64,000 nucleotides of DNA from Paenibacillus periandrae (GTDB taxonomy: Bacteria > Bacillota > Bacilli > Paenibacillales > NBRC-103111), in contig NZ_JAJNMU010000003.1 of the NCBI RefSeq assembly GCF_022458865.1, positions 62,001 to 126,000 on the forward strand, read 5' to 3'. Under the pieces are notes generated by a model. It was given only the letters and a program-made list of their open reading frames with translations, did no database searches and was not told the origin of the DNA. This document shows, piece by piece, positions 37,221 to 46,738 of this stretch (position 1 is the stretch's first letter; each line of letters starts with the position of its first letter). A program made the translations under genes and the position numbers.

Positions 37221-37481
37221 ATGAGTGATCTTCATAAGAATAAATGCAATGAATTGCGGGACCAGCTTCATCAGCTTATACATGGCAGCGACGACTTCGT
37301 TCAAGGTGTGAGGAGTGCTTTGGATGCTCTTGAGCGGGAGCCGATCATGCTGGATAATATGGAGAAGCTCAGCCAGGAAAACAGAAGATTAAAGCAGGAG
37401 ATCGTTAGACTCAGGGATATTCTACACAGCAAAGACGAAGGCAGCATGTCCAGCAAACTGCGTGATGCACTTAGGGAGTAA
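37221..37481 (+). CDS. Small coiled-coil protein
   Basis: 86 residues from ATG at 37221 with AGGTGG ahead. Highly helical, with a heptad-rich segment (MEKLSQENRRLKQEIVRLRDIL). No membrane segment. It lies 18 bases after the DUF1003 gene, whose own tail is coiled coil, so the two products may interact. I do not recognise the family. Confidence 0.72.
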   Translation: MSDLHKNKCNELRDQLHQLIHGSDDFVQGVRSALDALEREPIMLDNMEKLSQENRRLKQEIVRLRDILHSKDEGSMSSKLRDALRE

Positions 37482-37587
37482 CCGGCAAAAAGGAAAACTC
37501 AAGAGCACTGCAGCTAAAAAATGTATGCTTATTAGCCGATAGGTATGAGGTGGGCTTAAATATTGAACCAGGGGAGCAGGTGATAAC

Positions 37588-37767
37588 ATGGATATTAGTA
37601 GTGCATTAGCTGCTGTCAGTACTGGAGATGCTTTGAGACAAGCCGTTGGAATTACCTTGTTAGGGAAAGTACAGGATACACAAGCTGCCCAGGCTGCTGT
37701 GATGCTGCAGGACTTTGCTGCGGCTCAGCATCCGAATCTAGGCAAAACGTTGGATATTCGAATTTGA
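37588..37767 (+). CDS. YjfB-like putative motility/small protein
   Basis: 59 residues: MDISSALAAVSTGDALRQAV and VMLQDFAAAQHPNLGKTLDI fit the YjfB-like family, annotated as putative motility proteins on thin evidence. GGGGAGCAGG precedes the ATG. Short and helical, with Ala-rich segments. Function unknown. Confidence 0.75.
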   Translation: MDISSALAAVSTGDALRQAVGITLLGKVQDTQAAQAAVMLQDFAAAQHPNLGKTLDIRI

Positions 37768-37785
37768 TTGCCCACAATCTATTGG

Positions 37786-37837
37786 GAACAGGGTTAAGCG
37801 TCTGCGATTAGCGGAGCTTGACCCTGTTCATTATTTG
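37786..37837 (+). terminator. Hairpin after the YjfB-like gene, probable terminator
   Basis: GAACAGGGT pairs with ACCCTGTTC, followed by ATTATTT. The T-run is weak. Confidence 0.5.
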
Positions 37838-37928
37838 AATGGTTACCGTAAACGAGGATCGGTATCTGAAAGAGAGGCTTGCCAGACAAGCTTTCCAGCT
37901 TGCAATACAACTGTAGGAGGATCGCATT

Positions 37929-38669
37929 ATGCAAACAAACGGGAATACAACAATCATCATCGGCCATCGCGGGGCGGCGGGAGAAGCTCCTGAAAATACA
38001 CTCGGTTCATTTGCGCTCGCTGTGGAGCAGGGAGCAGAGGCGTTAGAGCTCGATATCCACGAATCTGTGGATGGAGCACTTATCGTATGCCATGATGCCA
38101 GTGTGGACCGCACAACCAATGGCCAAGGCTTGATTAGCGTAATGACACAGGAAGAGCTTCAGAAGCTGGACGCGGGCGGCTGGTTTTCTCCCCATTTTGC
38201 TGGAGAGAAGCTTCCTGTATTAGAAGAGGTGTTCGCGCTTATACCACCCAATATCCTCATAAATATAGAAGTGAAGTGCGCCTATAGCAGCCGTCTGGAG
38301 CAGCGATTGCTTGAGCTTCTTCAGCAGTTTGACCGTTTTCATAACGTGATCGTATCTTCCTTTGATCATAAAATATTGGTTCGTCTGAAGCAGGCGGAGC
38401 CTGAGCTTAAGATCGGCTTGCTGTATACGGCTAATTTTCAAAGTCATCGGAGGATGGCAGAATCGGTGGGAGTTGAGGTGTTCTCCCTGCATCCTTATCA
38501 CCGCCTGATCGATGCAGAGGACGTACAGGATGCGATACAAAACGGCTTATATGTGTATCCCTACACGATTAATGAGAATGAGGAACTGCGCAAGGCAATG
38601 GATGCTGGTGTTTCGGGTATCATTACAGATTATCCGGGAAGATTGAAAGCATTGCGAGACATCCGTTAA
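37929..38669 (+). CDS. Cytoplasmic glycerophosphodiester phosphodiesterase
   Basis: Hydrolyses glycerophosphodiesters to glycerol-3-phosphate and an alcohol. 246 residues without a signal peptide, so intracellular. IGHRGAAGEAPENTLGSF carries the catalytic His-Arg and Glu, and LELDIHESVDGALIVCHDASVDRTTNG supplies the metal ligands and second histidine. NIEVKC and VIVSSFDH follow in order. Compatible with YqiK/GlpQ-like enzymes. AGGAGG precedes the ATG. Confidence 0.93.
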   Translation: MQTNGNTTIIIGHRGAAGEAPENTLGSFALAVEQGAEALELDIHESVDGALIVCHDASVDRTTNGQGLISVMTQEELQKLDAGGWFSPHFAGEKLPVLEEVFALIPPNILINIEVKCAYSSRLEQRLLELLQQFDRFHNVIVSSFDHKILVRLKQAEPELKIGLLYTANFQSHRRMAESVGVEVFSLHPYHRLIDAEDVQDAIQNGLYVYPYTINENEELRKAMDAGVSGIITDYPGRLKALRDIR

Positions 38670-38740
38670 GCAAGACAGCGGAGCGTAGGCTTAATCAATT
38701 CGATTTTTACCAAAAGAAACTTCGATCTGGCAAAATAAAT

Positions 38741-38785
38741 AAGGGCTGTCCCTCATCCAAAGTGGTTGTGAGGAGACGCCCTTTT
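38741..38785. terminator. Bidirectional terminator between the phosphodiesterase and DUF2621 genes
   Basis: AAGGGC-GTC-CCTC pairs with GAGG-GAC-GCCCTT, with T-runs available on both strands. Confidence 0.8.
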
Positions 38786-38807
38786 TGCTCATACCCGTTA
38801 GATCGTA

Positions 38808-39233
38808 TTAATTCAGCAGATGTCGGTATGCGCTGTAATCGATCTGCTTTTTGTCCAGGTAGGAGGTCAAGCTATTGTAATCGCGTTTGGGAGTGGCCAA
38901 AATATAACCTTCGATGCAATGCTCCCGAGTGATCGAGGATGCGTTGCCTTCCAATGCGAGTTGTGCGATCCGGGCAGCAATCGAGTGACGCGCAATATCC
39001 CGGAACGGTGATGGCACCGGATCGACCAGTACATCCAGCAGCGCCTTGGACTCATCGGTCCACAGATGCCGCGACGTTTCTACATAATGATTTTGCCAAT
39101 CAAGCTTGGACTTGCCATCGGCCTTCGGCAGCACCTTCATAAATTTGCGGAACATAAAAAAGCCGCCAATTGACATAAACGTGATGAGCACGAAAACCCA
39201 AAATAATATAAACCACATAAACCAAGAGTTCAT
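38808..39233 (-). CDS. DUF2621 membrane-anchored protein
   Basis: 141 residues from ATG at 39233, with GAGGTGA nine bases upstream; a start at 39281 lacks one. One N-terminal membrane helix (FMWFILFWVFVLITFMSIGG), then a conserved soluble domain with DWQNHYVETSRHLW and ARHSIAARIAQLAL, and a C-terminal EGYILATPKRDY. This is the DUF2621 family of Bacillales, function not established. Single gene. Confidence 0.85.
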   Translation of the reverse strand: MNSWFMWFILFWVFVLITFMSIGGFFMFRKFMKVLPKADGKSKLDWQNHYVETSRHLWTDESKALLDVLVDPVPSPFRDIARHSIAARIAQLALEGNASSITREHCIEGYILATPKRDYNSLTSYLDKKQIDYSAYRHLLN

Positions 39234-39390
39234 CGTAATTGTCACCTCATGCTTAGTATAACTTATTTTAGCGATCATCAAAAGTGCTCCTGGCGGTTAC
39301 GCCCCGATATTTCATGTGATATTTCTAGATTTATTGCTCCAATCCGAGTAAAATGGAGAGGTGTGAAAAATAAAGGAGATGAATCCTGCG

Positions 39391-40503
39391 ATGCCCAGAA
39401 TAGGTTCCCACGTATCGTTTTCAGATAAAGGATTGTTGAATGCCGCGACAGAGGCTGTATCCTACGGCTCTTCGACATTTATGATTTATACAGGTGCCCC
39501 GCAAAATACACGCCGTAAGCCGATCGAAGAGCAGTATGTCGAAGAGGGCAAAGCGGTGATGGACAAGCATAACATGAGTGAAATTATTGTACATGCGCCC
39601 TATATTATTAATTTGGGGTCTTATAAGGAAGATACGTTCGAGCTTGCGGTTCGTTTCTTGCAGGAGGAAATTCGGCGCACGGATTATTTGGGTGTGAAGC
39701 AAATTGTACTCCACCCTGGCGCCTATACGGATATGGATGCGGAATTCGGTCTGAAACGGATTGCTCAAGGACTGAATGAAGTGCTCGAGGGCGTCAAGGA
39801 CACGAATGTGAACATTGCTTTGGAGACGATGGCAGGTAAAGGCTCGGAGCTTGGACGGAGCTTTGAAGAGCTTGCGGCGATCATTGGCATGGTAGGGGAT
39901 AATGGAAAGCTGTCCGTCTGTATGGATACGTGCCATATTCATGATGCTGGCTATGATATTATTAACAACCTCGACGGGGTACTGGAGCATTTTGACAAGG
40001 TTGTCGGGTTGGACCGCATAGGCGTGGTGCATCTGAATGACAGCAAAAACCCGAAGGGCGCAGGTAAAGACCGCCATGCTCCGGTAGGGGCTGGATGGAT
40101 CGGCTTTGAAGCGATGAACCGAGTCGTTCACCACGATAAACTGAAGCATTTACCGCTTATTTTGGAAACACCGTGGATCGGCAAAAACGATAAGACACAG
40201 CGGCCGATGTACGAAGTGGAAATTGCTTTGCTTAACGGTAGTGTGGAACAGCGTTTTGGCAGCGAATTTATGGAAGATATAGAACGCTTGTCCCATTTCT
40301 TTACGAAACGGGATATCGGGCACCGGGATTTCGTGCTTCAGACCTGGGATGTCTTAAAGACCGATGCAAAGGCCAAAAAGGCCGATGGACGCGAGCCAAT
40401 GGAACGGTTGTTTGACACGGTAAGTGAAGAAAGCTTATTCCCTGAGCTAAGCGAAGAACAGATCAATCAACGGATAACCGGTTGGTTTGCGAAAGGCAAA
40501 TAA
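39391..40503 (+). CDS. nfo: Endonuclease IV (AP endonuclease) with C-terminal extension
   Basis: Repairs abasic sites. 370 residues from ATG at 39391 (an ATG at 39379 sits on top of the AAAGGAG site). RIGSHVSF opens the TIM barrel. [73 protein letters not shown] and ILETPW supply the three-zinc ligands, as in Bacillus YqfS. About 75 residues beyond the usual end (from around 295) are extra and helical, with no known motif. Confidence 0.94.
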   Translation: MPRIGSHVSFSDKGLLNAATEAVSYGSSTFMIYTGAPQNTRRKPIEEQYVEEGKAVMDKHNMSEIIVHAPYIINLGSYKEDTFELAVRFLQEEIRRTDYLGVKQIVLHPGAYTDMDAEFGLKRIAQGLNEVLEGVKDTNVNIALETMAGKGSELGRSFEELAAIIGMVGDNGKLSVCMDTCHIHDAGYDIINNLDGVLEHFDKVVGLDRIGVVHLNDSKNPKGAGKDRHAPVGAGWIGFEAMNRVVHHDKLKHLPLILETPWIGKNDKTQRPMYEVEIALLNGSVEQRFGSEFMEDIERLSHFFTKRDIGHRDFVLQTWDVLKTDAKAKKADGREPMERLFDTVSEESLFPELSEEQINQRITGWFAKGK

Positions 40504-40547
40504 ACCATCCTGCCTATAAAATGAATCTATAAGGAGCCAGTCGTATT

Positions 40548-41441
40548 ATGACACCGAATATAGCACCAAAGAGCATTAGAGATGATTTGAAAAACCGGGC
40601 CAGGATGCTTGTAGCCTGCCCGGATCAGCCAGGGATCGTTGCCGCGGTTTCACGTTTTTTATTTGAGCATGGAGCGAACATTGTTCAGTCCGATCAATAC
40701 ACGATTGACCCGCAAGGGGGAATGTTCTATATTCGAATCGAATTTGATCTGGATAATTTGGATGGACGTCGGGAACAGCTGAAGAATGACTTTGCCAAAG
40801 TAGCGGATCAGTTCAGTATGGATTGGTCAATTAACCGTGCAGGACGCAAGAAACGTCTGGCCATCTTTGTTTCCAAGGAAGATCATGCTTTGCTTGAGCT
40901 GCTGTGGCAGTGGCAGGCTGGAGATCTGGAAGCAGAGATCGCGATGGTTATTAGCAATCACAATGATCTTCGTGGTTTAGTGGAATCGTTCGGAATCGCG
41001 TATCACCATATTCCGGTCACGGCCGACACGAAGGCTGAAGCCGAGCGCAGACAGCTTGAATTGGTCATGGGTCAAGTGGATGCTGTTGTGCTGGCAAGAT
41101 ACATGCAGATTATTTCACCTAAATTTATTGAACATTTTGCTAATCGGATTATTAATATTCATCATTCATTTCTACCTGCCTTTGTCGGCGGCAAGCCTTA
41201 TGCACAGGCTCATAATCGAGGCGTGAAAATTATCGGGGCTACTGCACACTACGTAACCGAGGAGCTTGATGGAGGTCCGATTATCGAGCAGGATGTGCAG
41301 CGCGTCAGTCATCGTGACAACGTTGACGATCTCAAACGAATTGGTCGCCATATCGAGCGAATCGTGCTGGCACGTGCCGTTTCGTGGCATGTTGAAGATC
41401 GGGTTATCGTGCACGGTAACAAAACCGTTGTTTTTAACTAA
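40548..41441 (+). CDS. purU: Formyltetrahydrofolate deformylase
   Basis: Hydrolyses 10-formyl-THF to formate and THF, balancing one-carbon units. 297 residues. An N-terminal ACT domain (LVACPDQPGIVAAVSRFLFEHG) is followed by a formyltransferase-like domain with the catalytic Asn-His (NIHHSFLPAF) and Asp (YVTEELDGGPIIEQD). RRQ and QAHNRGVKIIGATAH are typical of PurU. AGGAG precedes the ATG. Likely monocistronic between terminators. Confidence 0.94.
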   Translation: MTPNIAPKSIRDDLKNRARMLVACPDQPGIVAAVSRFLFEHGANIVQSDQYTIDPQGGMFYIRIEFDLDNLDGRREQLKNDFAKVADQFSMDWSINRAGRKKRLAIFVSKEDHALLELLWQWQAGDLEAEIAMVISNHNDLRGLVESFGIAYHHIPVTADTKAEAERRQLELVMGQVDAVVLARYMQIISPKFIEHFANRIINIHHSFLPAFVGGKPYAQAHNRGVKIIGATAHYVTEELDGGPIIEQDVQRVSHRDNVDDLKRIGRHIERIVLARAVSWHVEDRVIVHGNKTVVFN

Positions 41442-41454
41442 ATAGCACAACGCC

Positions 41455-41493
41455 AAAAAAGACTGTACCTTTATTCCAAAGGGCAGTCTTTTT
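41455..41493. terminator. Bidirectional terminator between purU and the diguanylate cyclase
   Basis: AAAAAAGACTG pairs with CAGTCTTTTT around a loop with inner TTT/AAA pairing; T-runs lie on both strands. Confidence 0.85.
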
Positions 41494-41512
41494 GTCCTGT
41501 TCGCGGTCTGGA

Positions 41513-42625
41513 TCATCCTCCAGCGGATTGCTGAGCAGCAGGTATTTGAACGACGGTTTTGTTCTTGCCGGATCGCTTGGCCTTATAGAGCGAAGCATCT
41601 GCTCCTCTGAACAGAGCCTCCTTGCCTTCACCTGCGGCATAGTTTTGCAAACCTATGCTGATCGTTGCAGCTTTGGAATCCAGTTCGGGGTGCAGCGTGA
41701 CATGGAGCTTTTGGCGGATCTGCTCAGCAATGAGATACGATTGATCCATCGTCTTATCGGCAAAAATAATAGCAAATTCCTCGCCTCCATAGCGGGCGAC
41801 AAAATCGTTGGAGGTTACGGTTTCTTTGATGATCAGGGCAACCCTCTGTAAAATAATGTCTCCCACCCAATGACCATAGGTATCATTAATATGCTTGAAA
41901 TTATCGATATCGAGAATAGCCAGCTGCAGTGGAAGGTGGTTGCGTTCATTTTGATCAATCAGCTTTTCCAAATATTCATGAAAGGTTTTATGATTGTACA
42001 GATCGGTTAAAGCATCCATCTTGGACAGCTTGTCCATAATAATCGTTTTGACCAACAGCTCCTGCTTGGTCTGCGTAGCATGCTTCAGATTGTTAAGCAG
42101 TTCAATGCCGTTGCTTGAAATGGTCAATGCAATAACAGTCACCCCAACATAAAGAAACAGGATACCAATGATTTCGTTAGATTGCATGCTGACACGAAGA
42201 ATCGGGGAGAACGCATATAAAGCCGTAAAGCTGACAATAACCAGACAATAAGCAAGCAGGATTCGGTTCTTGTTAAAGGAGAGTACGGATGTGAGTATTG
42301 GGAATATATAAATCGCGGGTACGATGCCTATGGTCGGGTTCATATAAATAATGCTGGACGCGTAAATAATACCGGTCACAATCAACAGATCATCGTTATG
42401 GATTTTGCGATAGCGGTACAGCATTTCGACAACTCCGGTAATGCAAGACAGCACCAAGGTTTGCATGACCAATATGTAGAAAAACGTATAGGGAGCCGAG
42501 AAGGTTTCCATTCGATGGATCAAAAACTCCAACACAATGGTCAATATAATCGTTATCCAATATAAGTTGAGCATCTTTCGATAGGTTTGACTTTTATTAG
42601 CTAACTCCAATAATAAATGATTCAT
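41513..42625 (-). CDS. Polytopic membrane diguanylate cyclase
   Basis: 370 residues. About six membrane helices in the first 180 residues form a membrane sensor region. The GGDEF domain starts at KMDALTDLYNHKTF, with DIDNFKHIND and YGGEEF near residue 280, so the cyclase site is intact. The RxxD inhibitory position reads TSND, so feedback inhibition by c-di-GMP is probably lost. GGGAG precedes the ATG. Convergent with purU and divergent from tkt. Confidence 0.9.
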   Translation of the reverse strand: MNHLLLELANKSQTYRKMLNLYWITIILTIVLEFLIHRMETFSAPYTFFYILVMQTLVLSCITGVVEMLYRYRKIHNDDLLIVTGIIYASSIIYMNPTIGIVPAIYIFPILTSVLSFNKNRILLAYCLVIVSFTALYAFSPILRVSMQSNEIIGILFLYVGVTVIALTISSNGIELLNNLKHATQTKQELLVKTIIMDKLSKMDALTDLYNHKTFHEYLEKLIDQNERNHLPLQLAILDIDNFKHINDTYGHWVGDIILQRVALIIKETVTSNDFVARYGGEEFAIIFADKTMDQSYLIAEQIRQKLHVTLHPELDSKAATISIGLQNYAAGEGKEALFRGADASLYKAKRSGKNKTVVQIPAAQQSAGG

Positions 42626-42898
42626 GATCGACTCCCATCGTTCAAATTAAGCCTGCATTCTAATTCCGAATACTACATATTCGTCAACGTAAGGAGAATT
42701 CCTTCGTATGCAGCTTACTTTTAAAAAATGATTTTTTTTGGGTTGTTCGCAGGTTTTGGCTGGCAAACCGAAACGGACAATGGTAAAATGGTGCGAGTGA
42801 GCTTTTTTGTGCTAAAGGCTTTTATGCACACGTTAACATGATCAATATTTAGCTGTGTGGAATCCAAATTGCGCCAACAAATTTAGGAGGTTCTATTT

Positions 42899-44908
42899 AT
42901 GACGGTAATTAATAAAGCGATCGAACAATTATCTATCGATACGATTCGTACGTTGTCGATCGATGCAATTGAAAAAGCGAAATCCGGACACCCCGGTATG
43001 CCAATGGGTGCTGCACCTATGGGGTACGAGCTGTTCGCGAAATTTATGAATCATAACCCAGAAAATCCGACCTGGATTAACCGCGACCGGTTTGTATTAT
43101 CCGCGGGCCACGGATCTATGCTGTTATACAGCTTGCTTCACCTAAGCGGTTATGACCTGCCGTTGGAAGAGCTTAAGCAATTCCGTCAATGGGGAAGTAA
43201 AACTCCGGGTCATCCTGAGGTTGGACATACAGCGGGTGTAGACGCAACTACAGGTCCTTTGGGACAAGGCTTGGGCATGGCTGTTGGTATGGCGCTTGCA
43301 GAAGCACAAATGGGTGCTGTTTACAATAAAGACAAGTTCCCTGTAGTGGATCATTATACATATGTGATCTGCGGCGATGGCGACCTGATGGAAGGTCTTT
43401 CCTCCGAGGCAGCTTCACTGGCAGGACATTTAAAGCTGAGCAAGCTGGTTGTTTTGTACGATTCCAATGATATTTCGCTCGATGGCGAGTTGAACCTGTC
43501 ATTCTCCGAAAATGTTATGCAGCGCTTTGAAGGCTACGGCTGGCAGGTGCTTCGTGTAGACGACGGCAACGACCTGAATGCCATTCATGAAGCTGTAAAT
43601 CAGGCTCACACGGATTACCGTCCTACTTTAATTGAAGTGAAAACAGTAATTGGATACGGCAGCCCGAACAAAGGCGGCAAGGGCGGACATTTGGGACCGC
43701 ATGGTTCTCCGCTTGGTCTTGAAGAAGTAGTGTTAACGAAAAAGGCATACGCTTGGGAAGCAGAAGAGGATTTCTTCGTTCCTGCGGCTGTAACTGAGCA
43801 TTTTGCTGAAGTGAAGAAAAAAGGTATTCAAACCAACGCAGCTTGGAATCAAATGTTTGCTGAATATGCTAAAGCTTATCCAGAGCTGGCTAAGCAGTTC
43901 GAAACCGCTATTAGCGGCGACCTTCCTGAAGGCTGGGATAAGGATATTCCAGAAGGCGCACCTGCTGATAAAGGTACACGTACAGCTTCCGGTATCGTAT
44001 TGAATGCTATTGCCAAAAATGTACCTTGGCTTGTGGGCGGATCTGCTGACCTGGAGTCCTCCACAATGACGCATTTGAAGGATCTTGGCGTAGCAACAGC
44101 CAAAAATTATAATGGCCAAAATATTTACTTTGGTGTTCGTGAATTCGGTATGGGTGCTGCGGTTAACGGAATGCTGCTGCATGGCGGGTTGAAAGTATTC
44201 GGCGGTACGTTCTTCGTATTCTCGGATTACCTGCGTCCGGCAATTCGTCTGGCTTCCATCATGGGTGTACCGGCCATCTATGTATTTACACATGATAGCA
44301 TCGGTGTCGGTGAAGATGGTCCTACGCATGAGCCTATCGAGCAGCTGGCTGCACTTCGCGTAATTCCGGGTGTTACTGTGATCCGTCCGGCAGATGGAGA
44401 CGAGACAGCGGCAGCTTGGCGTTATGCGGTTGAGAATAAAAAGGGTCCTGTAGCCTTGATCTTCTCCCGTCAAGCAGCAGCAAAACTTGATGGTACTGTA
44501 CAAGCGAAGGATTCGCTGAAACGTGGTGCCTATGTAGTGTCCGATGCGGACAATGGTCAACCACAAGCACAGCTGATCGCTACCGGTACAGAAGTACAAT
44601 TGGCTATCGCTGCACAGAAAGAACTGGCTGCAGAAGGAATTGCTGTTCGTGTCATCAGCATGCCAAGCTGGGAGCTGTTCGACAAGCAATCCCAGGAATA
44701 CAGAGATTCCGTTATTCTTCCTGACGTTAAAGCGCGTCTTGCGATTGAGATGGGACATTCATTCGGCTGGGATCGTTATGTGGGTGATCAAGGCGATGTA
44801 TTGGGCATTAACCGCTTTGGTGCTTCAGCTCCGGGCCCGGTTGTTATTAAAGAGTATGGCTTCTCGGTTGAGAATGTAGTAGCTCGTGTCAAGCAGCTGT
44901 TGAAATAA
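42899..44908 (+). CDS. tkt: Transketolase
   Basis: TPP enzyme of the non-oxidative pentose phosphate pathway. 669 residues, standard length. [21 protein letters not shown] at the N-terminus, the TPP motif [13 protein letters not shown]...LYDSN near residues 155-185, the pyrimidine domain ([14 protein letters not shown]) and [20 protein letters not shown] with catalytic His residues are all present. AGGAGG lies six bases ahead of the ATG. Followed closely by ppnP. Confidence 0.96.
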   Translation: MTVINKAIEQLSIDTIRTLSIDAIEKAKSGHPGMPMGAAPMGYELFAKFMNHNPENPTWINRDRFVLSAGHGSMLLYSLLHLSGYDLPLEELKQFRQWGSKTPGHPEVGHTAGVDATTGPLGQGLGMAVGMALAEAQMGAVYNKDKFPVVDHYTYVICGDGDLMEGLSSEAASLAGHLKLSKLVVLYDSNDISLDGELNLSFSENVMQRFEGYGWQVLRVDDGNDLNAIHEAVNQAHTDYRPTLIEVKTVIGYGSPNKGGKGGHLGPHGSPLGLEEVVLTKKAYAWEAEEDFFVPAAVTEHFAEVKKKGIQTNAAWNQMFAEYAKAYPELAKQFETAISGDLPEGWDKDIPEGAPADKGTRTASGIVLNAIAKNVPWLVGGSADLESSTMTHLKDLGVATAKNYNGQNIYFGVREFGMGAAVNGMLLHGGLKVFGGTFFVFSDYLRPAIRLASIMGVPAIYVFTHDSIGVGEDGPTHEPIEQLAALRVIPGVTVIRPADGDETAAAWRYAVENKKGPVALIFSRQAAAKLDGTVQAKDSLKRGAYVVSDADNGQPQAQLIATGTEVQLAIAAQKELAAEGIAVRVISMPSWELFDKQSQEYRDSVILPDVKARLAIEMGHSFGWDRYVGDQGDVLGINRFGASAPGPVVIKEYGFSVENVVARVKQLLK

Positions 44909-44936
44909 GAAACAATAGTGAAAGGAGAGCCCAACC

Positions 44937-45254
44937 ATGTCACAATTTGAGCAAGTGAGCGTCATTAAAAAAGCGAATATATACTTCGACGGAAAAGTAA
45001 CAAGCCGTACAATCGTATTCGCCGATGGTACTAAAAAAACGCTTGGTATTATGCTGCCTGGTGAATATGAATTCGGAACGGATACCAAGGAAATTATGGA
45101 GATTCAAGCCGGAGAACTGAGCGTACTGCTGCCAGGCACGACGGAATGGCTGCAAATTAACGGAACAGGTGAATTCACCGTTCCGGCTAATGCCAAATTC
45201 AAGCTAGAAGTCAAAACAGCTACTGATTATATTTGTTCATACATCGCCGAATAG
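44937..45254 (+). CDS. ppnP: Pyrimidine/purine nucleoside phosphorylase PpnP
   Basis: 105-residue cupin of the YaiE/DUF1255 family, which phosphorolyses several nucleosides to base and pentose-1-phosphate. KKANIYFDGKVTSRTI, GTKKTLGIMLPGEYEFGT, GELSVLLPG and FTVPANAKFKLEV are characteristic. It lies 28 bases after tkt behind AAAGGAG, so it is probably co-transcribed. The link makes sense, as pentose phosphates from nucleosides feed into transketolase. Confidence 0.9.
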   Translation: MSQFEQVSVIKKANIYFDGKVTSRTIVFADGTKKTLGIMLPGEYEFGTDTKEIMEIQAGELSVLLPGTTEWLQINGTGEFTVPANAKFKLEVKTATDYICSYIAE

Positions 45255-45291
45255 TGGCTTTCAAGAGGTCTCGCACTTAAAAGTGAAAAAC

Positions 45292-45325
45292 AAATACCCT
45301 GTCGCGGTTGGACAGGGTATTTTTG
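45292..45325. terminator. Terminator after ppnP, usable from both sides
   Basis: AAATACCCTGT pairs with ACAGGGTATTT, followed by TTTG. Confidence 0.88.
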
Positions 45326-45347
45326 AGACTACGCGGTATGATGAAAG

Positions 45348-46610
45348 CTATTTCGACGTGGATTCGTAATCTCCGGATATGTAAGGATAGATAGCGATGT
45401 AATCTTCGATTTTCAGACGTACATAAGGTGCCAGTCCGGATAACATGCATCCATAGCGGAAGCTTCCATTATCATTATCGATCCGGATGACCCGAGCGGT
45501 GATAGGAGGAAGATCCGCTTCCTTCGGGAAATGGATGACGACGAACATATCCAAGGATAGCGGGAACGAGGATACGATCTGCATACCGCTCTCTGATAAA
45601 TCATAGAGCTTGCCTTCTATCGTTTGTCCGGTGAACGAGCCTTCCTGCTCCCATTGATGGACTGATAAAATGAGCGGGATATCGATGTGCAAACGCGTAT
45701 TTTTGCGACGCTCATAGCCGGAAGCTTGTTTGACGACCAGTGTCTGCATCCATTCTTCGTAGCATTGAACGATTGCGCTCATATCCTGGTCACCGAAACC
45801 TTTGGATAAACCGATTTGGAACAAGTTGGTTGCTGCTTTCTGCAGCGGCAAAGGCAATTGGTAGCTGTTGGACAGTTCACCTGCCAGCAGTAGATCCTTA
45901 AGCATTAACTGCAATGAAAATTGTGTGCTGAAGTCACGATTGATGATTTTGCTGCCTTTGGATTCAGCCTGTTTGCTGGAAGCGCCACCTGCGAGTACAG
46001 CTTCGACGAATCGTTCGGGATCGAGACCTGCTTTGGTTGCTATTGCCAGGCCCTCGATAAAGCCAAGCAAGTTGACTGCGGCTATCGTGTTGTGAGCGAG
46101 CTTTGCAGAGGAACCGGAGCCTGAAGGACCCATATAGATGACCTTCGTTCCAATTGCTTCAAATAGCGAACGCTGTTTGTCGAGTGCCGCGAATCTGCCG
46201 CCAGCCATAAAGGCGAGTGTACCGTTCTCGGCTGCCGGTTTGCTGCCCGTAACAGGGGCGTCCAGAAAGTCTACGGCACGCTCCAGCAATGCCTCGTGAA
46301 TCTGACGGCTTGTCTCTGGCGAGATGGTGCTGCAATCAATGACTGTCTGACCAGCGGACAAACCGTGAATGATTCCCGAAGTACCGAGTATGACCTCCAA
46401 TACAGCAGCATCGTCCTTGAGCATGGTCATAATGACGTCCGTTTCCTGTGCAACCTCAATGGCTGAACTCACAGCAACGGCACCAAGAGCGACAACCTCG
46501 GCGGTCTTATCCGCGGTTCGATTGTAAACCTTTACAAAATAACCCTTGTTCAATAAATTGATGACCATGGGCTTACCCATAGTACCCAGACCAATAAATC
46601 CTACCCTCAT
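45348..46610 (-). CDS. 3-Hydroxyisobutyrate-dehydrogenase-like enzyme fused to a PilZ domain
   Basis: 420 residues in one uninterrupted frame. Residues 1-290 are a complete beta-hydroxyacid dehydrogenase: GFIGLGTMGKP for NAD(P), DCSTISPET, DAPVTGSKPAAENGTL for substrate, and K170/N174 in SSAKLAHN as catalytic residues. Residues about 296-415 form a PilZ domain: ERRKNTR gives the arginine motif and DLSESG the D/NxSxxG motif, both needed to bind c-di-GMP. This suggests an oxidoreductase under c-di-GMP control, or a receptor using the dehydrogenase fold as a scaffold. The substrate is unknown. Divergent from pgi. Confidence 0.9.
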   Translation of the reverse strand: MRVGFIGLGTMGKPMVINLLNKGYFVKVYNRTADKTAEVVALGAVAVSSAIEVAQETDVIMTMLKDDAAVLEVILGTSGIIHGLSAGQTVIDCSTISPETSRQIHEALLERAVDFLDAPVTGSKPAAENGTLAFMAGGRFAALDKQRSLFEAIGTKVIYMGPSGSGSSAKLAHNTIAAVNLLGFIEGLAIATKAGLDPERFVEAVLAGGASSKQAESKGSKIINRDFSTQFSLQLMLKDLLLAGELSNSYQLPLPLQKAATNLFQIGLSKGFGDQDMSAIVQCYEEWMQTLVVKQASGYERRKNTRLHIDIPLILSVHQWEQEGSFTGQTIEGKLYDLSESGMQIVSSFPLSLDMFVVIHFPKEADLPPITARVIRIDNDNGSFRYGCMLSGLAPYVRLKIEDYIAIYPYISGDYESTSK

Positions 46611-46711
46611 TAGCTATCACCTCTGTTCTTATTGTAGCATTTCAAGCTGACTGAGGGAATGAGGGACTTGCATTTCAGTTCACTATTACAGTATCCTATC
46701 TTATGTACCCA

Positions 46712-46726
46712 TGATAATGATTATCA
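46712..46726. promoter_or_regulatory. Perfect Fur box between pgi and the PilZ fusion gene
   Basis: TGATAATGATTATCA matches the Bacillus 7-1-7 Fur consensus at all 15 positions. It ends at the first base of the pgi ribosome site and lies about 100 bases upstream of the divergent dehydrogenase-PilZ gene. Confidence 0.75.
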
Positions 46727-46738
46727 GGAGGATGACAA

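Noticed and set aside
42763-42791. Possible tkt promoter with TGGTAAAAT
   Set aside because: The extended -10 is fair but no convincing -35 could be paired with it, so I did not list it.
43733-44758. 341-codon antisense frame
   Set aside because: It lies wholly opposite transketolase, whose motifs are intact; a shadow of biased codon use.
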